Assembly (NCBI GenBank): GCA_964418565.1
Contig: CAYQMB010000050.1
Span: 1 to 19,845, forward strand
Direction: 5' to 3'
Source of the DNA: JAQIBY01 sp964418565
Lineage (GTDB): Bacteria > Bacteroidota > Bacteroidia > Bacteroidales > ML635J-15
Length of the DNA: 19,845 nt
Shown: one piece after another, positions 16,101 to 19,845 of the stretch
How positions within the stretch are numbered: position 1 is the first letter of the stretch
Layout: every line of letters starts with the position of its first letter
The notes under the pieces: generated by a model
Databases searched by the model: none
Told to the model about the DNA's origin: nothing
The model's input: only the letters and a program-made list of their open reading frames with translations
Program-made: the position numbers and the translations under genes

Positions 16101-16674
16101 TAAAGATGTGAACATCCTTGTTCTCGATACAGAAGTGTATTCTAATACCGGCGGTCAGGCATCCAAAGCTACACCTGTAGGTGCAGTTGCCAAATTTGCT
16201 GCAAGTGGTATGAAGGTGCGCAAAAAAGATCTCGGCGCTATGGCTATGACTTACGGTACCGTTTATGTTGCTCAGGTATCTATGGGTGCCAGCCAGAATC
16301 AATTCTTTAAAGCAATCAAAGAAGCTGAGGCTTATCCCGGACCATCCGTGGTAATTGCGTATTCACCGTGTATCAATCACGGCCTGCGCAAAGGTATGGG
16401 TAAATCACAGTGGGAAGAAGGCGAAGCTGTTAAGTCAGGTTACTGGCATAACTATCGCTTCGATCCAAGACTTGAAGAAGAAGGTAAAAATCCGTTCCAG
16501 CTTGACAGCAAAGAGCCCGACTGGAGCAAATTCCAGGAATTTATCAACTCTGAGGTACGTTACCTGTCCCTCACCAAAACATTCCCGGAAGAAGCCGATA
16601 AACTCTTTAAAATCGCGGAAGATGATGCAAAATGGCGTTACAATTATTACAAACGCCTTGCTGATCAGAAATAA
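13153..16674 (+). CDS. nifJ: Pyruvate:ferredoxin (flavodoxin) oxidoreductase, single-chain
   Basis: A 1173-residue homodimeric-type PFOR that converts pyruvate and CoA to acetyl-CoA and CO2 and reduces ferredoxin, in the cytoplasm; it is sensitive to oxygen. Domains run in the usual alpha-gamma-delta-beta order. Pyruvate-binding Thr33 (YPITPSS), TPP-contacting Glu66, Arg116 (SARS) and Asn998 (YSNTGGQ) all sit two positions after the counterparts I recall from the Desulfovibrio africanus enzyme. Two 4Fe-4S clusters are in the ferredoxin domain: Cys693/696/699/703 and Cys748/751/754/758, each followed by Pro. The proximal cluster ligands are Cys816, Cys819, Cys844 and Cys1073. The TPP motif spans GDG (964-966) to about 1002. 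The length suggests it lacks the C-terminal oxygen-protecting extension of the Desulfovibrio protein. Codon choice favours CGT and GGT, consistent with high expression. It is monocistronic, with its own promoter candidate and terminator. Confidence 0.98.
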   Translation: MSNKKKFMTCDGNMAASHVAYMFSEVACIYPITPSSTMAEYVDEWAANGRKNIFGQTVQVEEMQSEAGAAGAVHGALQGGSLTSTFTASQGLLLMIPNMYKISGELLPGVFHVSARSVAAQALSIFGDHSDVMNCRMTGFGMIATGGVQEIMDLAPIAHLTSIKTRVPFLHFFDGFRTSHEIQKVEYFENDQMAKLLDFDMVQKFRDNTLNPERPVTRGTAQNPDIYFQAREASNKFYDVIPDMVEEYMQEISKMTGREYHPFNYHGAPDAEHVVIAMGTVTDTLREVVDALVAKGEKVGMLAVHLYRPFSAKYFMKAMPDTVKRIAVLDRTKEPGANGEPLYLDVRDVYYGKENAPEIVGGRYGLSSKDTTPAMMVSVFDNLKQNEPKNGFTVGIEDDVTFLSLPKKEEISVVPEGTYEAKFFGLGSDGTVGANKNSIKIIGESTDKFCQAYFAYDSKKSGGFTASHLRFGDKRIRSPYLVTKPDFVACHVPAYIDKYDMLRGIKEDGVFLLNSIWDEEETKKRLPDNIKKTLAEKNIKFYIINATEIAEEIGLGNRTNTIMQSAFFKISEVIPYDLAVKEMKKMIVKSFGKKGEDIVNMNYKAVERGGDVTQVDVPAEWKDIKDGQFHIPHHPDATEFMKTVADVVNAQLGDDLPISVFNDREDGTFPAGTTKYEKRGVAVNVPEWIEDNCIQCNQCAYVCPHAAIRPFLLTEEEYENAPEGTRAIKGLGKTKEYKFVMQVSPLDCTGCGNCADVCPAKEKALVMKHLDTQMEEAGRFKYMDETVGYKDDILPKEKTVKNSQFAQPLFEFSGACAGCGETPYIKAITQLFGERMIVANATGCSSIYGGSAPSTPYTTNYKSGKGVAWANSLFEDNAEYGFGIATGIDKVRERIQLWIEEADWDAETKELGQAWIDNMNDAAGSEDASEKLLAKLKGMDDENAKNIMTNKDYLVKKSVWIVGGDGWAYDIGYGGLDHVIASGKDVNILVLDTEVYSNTGGQASKATPVGAVAKFAASGMKVRKKDLGAMAMTYGTVYVAQVSMGASQNQFFKAIKEAEAYPGPSVVIAYSPCINHGLRKGMGKSQWEEGEAVKSGYWHNYRFDPRLEEEGKNPFQLDSKEPDWSKFQEFINSEVRYLSLTKTFPEEADKLFKIAEDDAKWRYNYYKRLADQK

Positions 16675-16694
16675 TCTGAAAAATCACCATAAAG

Positions 16695-16729
16695 AAAGCC
16701 GGTTCATTTGTTTGAACCGGCTTTTCTTT
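16695..16729 (+). terminator. Strong, probably bidirectional terminator between nifJ and doxX
   Basis: A 12-base perfect stem, AAAGCCGGTTCA (16695-16706) with TGAACCGGCTTT (16713-16724), and a 6-base loop TTTGTT. The plus strand continues as a T-rich run (TTTTCTTT); the minus strand also has a T-rich tail (CTTTCTTT). It sits in the short gap between two convergent genes and can serve both. Confidence 0.92.
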
Positions 16730-16747
16730 CATATGGATAAGCATTAT

Positions 16748-17188
16748 CTATTTCTTAAATACGCTCTTGCCTATCAAATGATCAATGCTGATGCGTCCTG
16801 GACCCAAAATAAAGAGGGCAAATGCCATCAGAAAATAGTACAGGGGAATTTCAAAGCCTCCCGCTGAAGCGGAAAAACCGGCCTCCCAGTGAACTGCAAA
16901 AATGGCTACCAGCATGGTGATCATCACCGGAATGCTTATCAGTCTGGTTCCAAGTCCGATCAGAAACAGCCATACTGCCAGAAATTCTGTTATCCCGACA
17001 AGGTAGGCACTAAACCCGGGAACAGGCATGCCCATAGCGGCAAATTTCTGACCCACAGCTTCAAAATCCTGAACTTTACCCATAGCCGGGTTGTAAAATC
17101 CCCAGGCAAGAATCAGGCGCAGAAATAATAAAGGTATATCCCTGAGCTTATTCAATCCATCGTAAATTCGTTTATACAGTTTTACCAT
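16748..17188 (-). CDS. DoxX family membrane protein
   Basis: A 146-residue inner-membrane protein of the DoxX/DoxD-like family with about four transmembrane helices. Characteristic parts are LFLRLILAWGFYNPAMGKV near the N-terminus, VGITEFLAVWLFLIGLGTRL in the middle, and the loop HWEAGF before the last helices. The family is loosely linked with respiratory or redox functions, but most members are uncharacterised. I start at the ATG at 17188 (MVKLYKRIYDG) because the first helix follows directly; the frame also allows ATGs at 17209 and 17224, and none has a clear ribosome-binding site. It is convergent with nifJ and shares its terminator. The gap of 132 bases from the upstream barrel gene leaves room for its own promoter, though only a poor -7-like CATGTTTG is visible. 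Confidence 0.88.
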   Translation of the reverse strand: MVKLYKRIYDGLNKLRDIPLLFLRLILAWGFYNPAMGKVQDFEAVGQKFAAMGMPVPGFSAYLVGITEFLAVWLFLIGLGTRLISIPVMITMLVAIFAVHWEAGFSASAGGFEIPLYYFLMAFALFILGPGRISIDHLIGKSVFKK

Positions 17189-17320
17189 AATCGTAGTGGT
17201 TTGGTACATAGCAATAACTATCAAACATGTGAAATTGTTTTAAGCTTGTGGTAATGTATAGAAAATCAGAATGTTGGGCAATGAGCTTGTTTCCGCTTAT
17301 TGAGAGGAAAACCAAAACAA

Positions 17321-18049
17321 TCAATAAAAGTAGCTTATTCGAATTATTCCGTATGTCTGATAAAGCCGAATCTCCTTGCCTTCATTTACTGACGCATAAT
17401 ATCCTGCTTTATAATAAGGTGTCAGAGCACGAATCCCTTCAACACTTAACCGGAGTTGAGAATTGATAAGGTAACTGCCTCCCAGAACCACACCAAATTC
17501 AAAACGATTAACATCTTCAAAAGCATCGCTGGTTTGCACGACATCATCCATAATGCTGCCTTCACCTATCTGCACTCTGACAATGGCTTCATCCTTACCG
17601 GCAAACAGCCAGGAGCCATAAACCCCGGTATGAGCTGATGCACGAGGGTGAAATTGCCAGTGCAGCGGCAATACCATATCAAACTGGTGCATGCGGGCAT
17701 GTCCTTCAATATCTGCTGTGTAATAGGTGGGTACAGAGGAGGTGTTTCCATTGCCCTGTATGTCCACGTCAACCACGGTATCTTTTTTTTGCGTTGATCC
17801 GTATTTAAATTGCCTGAAATCGTACTGAACAGACGGGTTCAGACTGAGTTTTTCATTAAAATAAAAACGATACTCCAGACCGGCTACGCCGCCGGGCAAA
17901 CCGGATCCGTAATCGGCTGTATCCATCTCCGTAGGCAGGGCGCCTCCATAGTTTATTCCAAGAATGATACCCGCGGTGCTGTCTGTGATCTGAGCCTGCA
18001 GATTAACTGCCAGCATAATTAAGACTATGAGGCCGTAAATTGCTTTCAT
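17321..18049 (-). CDS. Putative outer-membrane beta-barrel protein, last gene of the PCMD operon
   Basis: A 242-residue protein with a signal peptide (MKAIYGLIVLIMLAVNLQAQ) and porin-like strands: IILGINYGGALP, GGVAGLEYRFYF, LSLNPSVQYDFRQFKYG, HQFDMVLPLHWQF, FEFGVVLGGSYLI, LRLSVEGIRALTPYY, and a C-terminal strand ending YGIIRISYFY with a terminal aromatic residue, as expected for insertion into the outer membrane. It fits the PorT-like outer-membrane barrel group in general form. Its start overlaps the stop of the upstream lipoprotein gene as ATGA, a classic sign of translational coupling. That linkage suggests it works with the two PCMD-like proteins encoded before it, for example in anchoring or exporting them, but this is inferred only from gene order. 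Confidence 0.83.
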   Translation of the reverse strand: MKAIYGLIVLIMLAVNLQAQITDSTAGIILGINYGGALPTEMDTADYGSGLPGGVAGLEYRFYFNEKLSLNPSVQYDFRQFKYGSTQKKDTVVDVDIQGNGNTSSVPTYYTADIEGHARMHQFDMVLPLHWQFHPRASAHTGVYGSWLFAGKDEAIVRVQIGEGSIMDDVVQTSDAFEDVNRFEFGVVLGGSYLINSQLRLSVEGIRALTPYYKAGYYASVNEGKEIRLYQTYGIIRISYFY

Positions 18050-18777
18050 TTGCCCGTAGATTCTATGATTTCAACATCATCAATAAACAAGGTTGAGCCG
18101 ACATGCCCATTGAAATCCTGTCCGGAGATGCTGGTTAAAAACAGGATATTAATGCTGTCGGGTTGCTGATCGTATTGTCGGTACTCGTAAATGAGTTCAA
18201 ATTTGCTGTAGTTGGGTAGGCTGTCAGTTACAGTGATGACAGCCTCGGCTATGGTATCCCGCATGCCTGCAATGGAATCGTAACGGGTAAGACTGCTGTA
18301 CAAAACGGCTGTATCCTGCGTAGCAGGCAGGTATTTGTAATAGCCTTCAACCAGTGTGGGAGCGTCTTCATATGGCTGGCCCAGCACAAGGTTTTCACCA
18401 ATGGGGCGCTCTGTATCAAAATAACCGGATGCAATAATGCCTGGAATAATAAGGTCATCACCCCAGTTAATGGTTTCCAGCCTCACGGCATAGTTGCCCG
18501 AGTGAGCATCTTCCGTTTTTGTCATGGTGACGGGACATCCCAGCGTGTTTAGCATGTTGAGAGAACTCCACCATCCGCTCTCAGGAATTTCCCAGCTTAC
18601 TTCTCCTTCGGTATGCGTTTTCCAGGTTTCGAAATCCCCGTCAAAATCTGCATCGCTGATCTGCGTATTGTCATCGCTGTTATCATCCGCTTCATCCGGC
18701 TCGTCACAGCCTGATGTACCCGTGAGCAATGCTATGACAATGAAACTACTGAATACGTAATAACTGACTTTCTTCAT
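18046..18777 (-). CDS. Lipoprotein with a PCMD-like (putative carbohydrate metabolism) domain
   Basis: A 243-residue protein with a signal peptide ending LLTGTSGC. Cys24 is the probable lipidated residue, although the -3 position is Thr rather than Leu. The very acidic stretch DEPDEADDNSDD after it is of the kind associated with surface export of Bacteroidota lipoproteins. The body matches the PCMD domain pattern: FETW, IPESGWW, SGNYAVRLE, IIPGIIASGYF, VEGYYKYLPAT and the final GSTLFIDDVEI. The domain is found in glycan-related surface proteins, but its biochemical role is unproven. It is a paralogue of the upstream gene: both share SGNYAxRLE, GYYKYxPAT and an xTGK ending of the domain, but this copy stops there and has no T9SS tail. 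Its start lies 32 bases inside the upstream gene, behind a strong ribosome-binding site. Confidence 0.85.
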   Translation of the reverse strand: MKKVSYYVFSSFIVIALLTGTSGCDEPDEADDNSDDNTQISDADFDGDFETWKTHTEGEVSWEIPESGWWSSLNMLNTLGCPVTMTKTEDAHSGNYAVRLETINWGDDLIIPGIIASGYFDTERPIGENLVLGQPYEDAPTLVEGYYKYLPATQDTAVLYSSLTRYDSIAGMRDTIAEAVITVTDSLPNYSKFELIYEYRQYDQQPDSINILFLTSISGQDFNGHVGSTLFIDDVEIIESTGK

Positions 18778-19621
18778 ATCCGTCTCCTTTTATGCTGATA
18801 ATGTAAGCTGATTTTGGTAATTCTGATACATTCAGTTGAAAGTGGTTTGAGGGTATTTGCATCTGATGCAAACGTTTACCTGTCATATCATAAATCATCA
18901 GAACATCTCCGGCCCGGGCCTGTATGTGAACTGAACGTTGTGCAGGGTTAGGGTACATGCTGAATTCATTTTCCAGCACACCAAGCTTCTTACCAGTTGC
19001 CATTTCGATCTCCATCTTATCAATGAGCATGACAGATCCTGCTACCGGATCGTTAAAATCCGTAGAGAGTACCGTTAGCTGCATTGAGTCAGGAGTTTCA
19101 GAGCCTGAGTATTCAAAGTTTGTTTCAAAATAGGTGTATTCAGATACCGTATCTTCTCCATAAAACTCGGCAACACCAATCGTATCCGGTATTTCACCTC
19201 CGTTGTATTTCAGCAGAAACACGCCAACAACGGCATGATCATCCGCAGTAGCAGGAGTGTACTTGTAATAACCTGATATTTTTTCCGGACGGTAAGGAAA
19301 GTAGCTCCCGCCAAACAACTCGGCCGATTGTGTCCACAAGTCAAACTCGAAACGGGCCGTGGTAATAAAAGCCGGAGAAACGAAGCCCACAATGCTGGCC
19401 GATTCAAGCCGCGCAGCATAATTACCGGAATATGCGTCTGTTGTTTTTTCAACGGTTAATGTCACTGATGCACTTGCTTCATTGCTGGTTTCCCATCCCT
19501 CAGGAATTTCATAATCGCCTTCGCTTAGCCAGTTTTCAAGGTCGTTGTTGTTAATTTCCTGTGCGGTGATGTTGGTAAGGGAAAATGCCAGAAGCAGGAT
19601 AAGAATGGTGAATTTTTTCAT
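18746..19621 (-). CDS. Secreted PCMD-like protein with T9SS type A sorting domain
   Basis: A 291-residue protein. After a signal peptide (MKKFTILILLLAFSLTNITAQ) comes a PCMD-like domain (about 25-210) with LENWLSEGDYEIPEGWET, SGNYAARLES, ISGYYKYTPAT, PDSMQLTVLSTDFND and GSVMLIDKMEIEMATGK. A T9SS sorting domain (about 217-291) follows, with MYPNPAQRSVHIQ, LMIYDMTGKRLHQM, a SAYIISI strand and a short end (LLRIQ). So it should be exported through the outer membrane by T9SS. It is the first gene of a three-gene operon; its paralogue downstream lacks the sorting domain and has a lipobox instead. I saw no convincing -33/-7 pair in the 224 AT-rich bases before the start. The ligand or enzymatic role is not known. 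Confidence 0.88.
   Translation of the reverse strand: MKKFTILILLLAFSLTNITAQEINNNDLENWLSEGDYEIPEGWETSNEASASVTLTVEKTTDAYSGNYAARLESASIVGFVSPAFITTARFEFDLWTQSAELFGGSYFPYRPEKISGYYKYTPATADDHAVVGVFLLKYNGGEIPDTIGVAEFYGEDTVSEYTYFETNFEYSGSETPDSMQLTVLSTDFNDPVAGSVMLIDKMEIEMATGKKLGVLENEFSMYPNPAQRSVHIQARAGDVLMIYDMTGKRLHQMQIPSNHFQLNVSELPKSAYIISIKGDGYEESQLLRIQ
18783..18790 (-). promoter_or_regulatory. Strong ribosome-binding site of the PCMD lipoprotein gene
   Basis: The minus strand reads AAAGGAGA, with the GGAG core six bases from the ATG at 18777. It lies inside the coding sequence of the upstream gene and fixes the start of the downstream one. Most starts in this window have no such signal. Confidence 0.85.
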
Positions 19622-19845
19622 GGTTCAAACGAATTAAATTGGTTGTTTTTGATAACAAGATAAATAAATTTTGGTTCACAAAAAAATCACGATTAAATAA
19701 ATCTGCCTGAAGGGTGGTTGAAAAACTATTTAGTTATTGATTTGAAATAGGTAAGTATGGTTGCAAAGCAGCTAAATAATGGGTTTTTGTTCAAATACGT
19801 TAAATATGATGTGAATTATGTGTTTTCTTTTTGTTATATGACAAA

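Noticed and set aside
19622..19845. Promoter for the PCMD operon in the AT-rich right end
   Set aside because: Several partial matches to TAnnTTTG occur, as expected in AT-rich DNA, but none has a TTG at proper spacing, so I do not call one.

Overview
The window looks like a chromosomal segment of a Bacteroidota bacterium, probably an anaerobe or facultative anaerobe of the Bacteroidales/Marinilabiliales type (the exact order is an inference). The reasons are two proteins with type IX secretion (T9SS) C-terminal sorting domains, lipoproteins with acidic residues after the lipobox Cys, many small outer-membrane beta-barrels, mostly weak Shine-Dalgarno signals, promoter candidates of the Bacteroidota TTTG/TAnnTTTG kind, and a single-chain pyruvate:ferredoxin oxidoreductase. 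I saw no tRNA, rRNA, CRISPR array, transposase or phage gene.

Layout. At 1-3133, all on the minus strand, are a beta-barrel protein, a long-chain acyl-CoA synthetase and the start of a phosphoglucomutase/phosphomannomutase that runs off the left edge. At 3134-3594 is a gene-free stretch of simple-sequence DNA: a heptamer array, a pyrimidine tract, a small hairpin and an octamer array whose minus strand has a G-quadruplex motif. At 3595-5213 on the plus strand are two unrecognised envelope proteins, a lipoprotein and a signal-peptide protein with membrane segments. At 5210-11214 is a compact six-gene minus-strand operon, in transcription order: lipoprotein, T9SS-sorted subtilase, exonuclease VII large subunit (xseA), beta-barrel protein, LpxL/HtrB-type acyltransferase, metallo-beta-lactamase-fold hydrolase. 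At 11333-12762 is a secreted bleomycin-hydrolase/PepC-type cysteine peptidase with its own terminator. After a 390-base intergenic stretch, nifJ (13153-16674, plus strand) ends at a strong bidirectional terminator and converges on a DoxX-family gene. At 17321-19621 is a minus-strand operon of two paralogous PCMD-like proteins and a beta-barrel protein.

How the genes fit together. Central metabolism is represented by nifJ (pyruvate to acetyl-CoA and reduced ferredoxin), the acyl-CoA synthetase and the sugar-phosphate mutase. Most of the rest concerns the cell envelope: lipid A or membrane-lipid acylation, outer-membrane barrels, lipoproteins and secreted or surface-anchored proteins. The parts most worth a second look are the repeat-packed intergenic stretch at 3249-3476 and the PCMD pair, where two paralogues in one operon carry different surface-targeting signals (lipoprotein versus T9SS).
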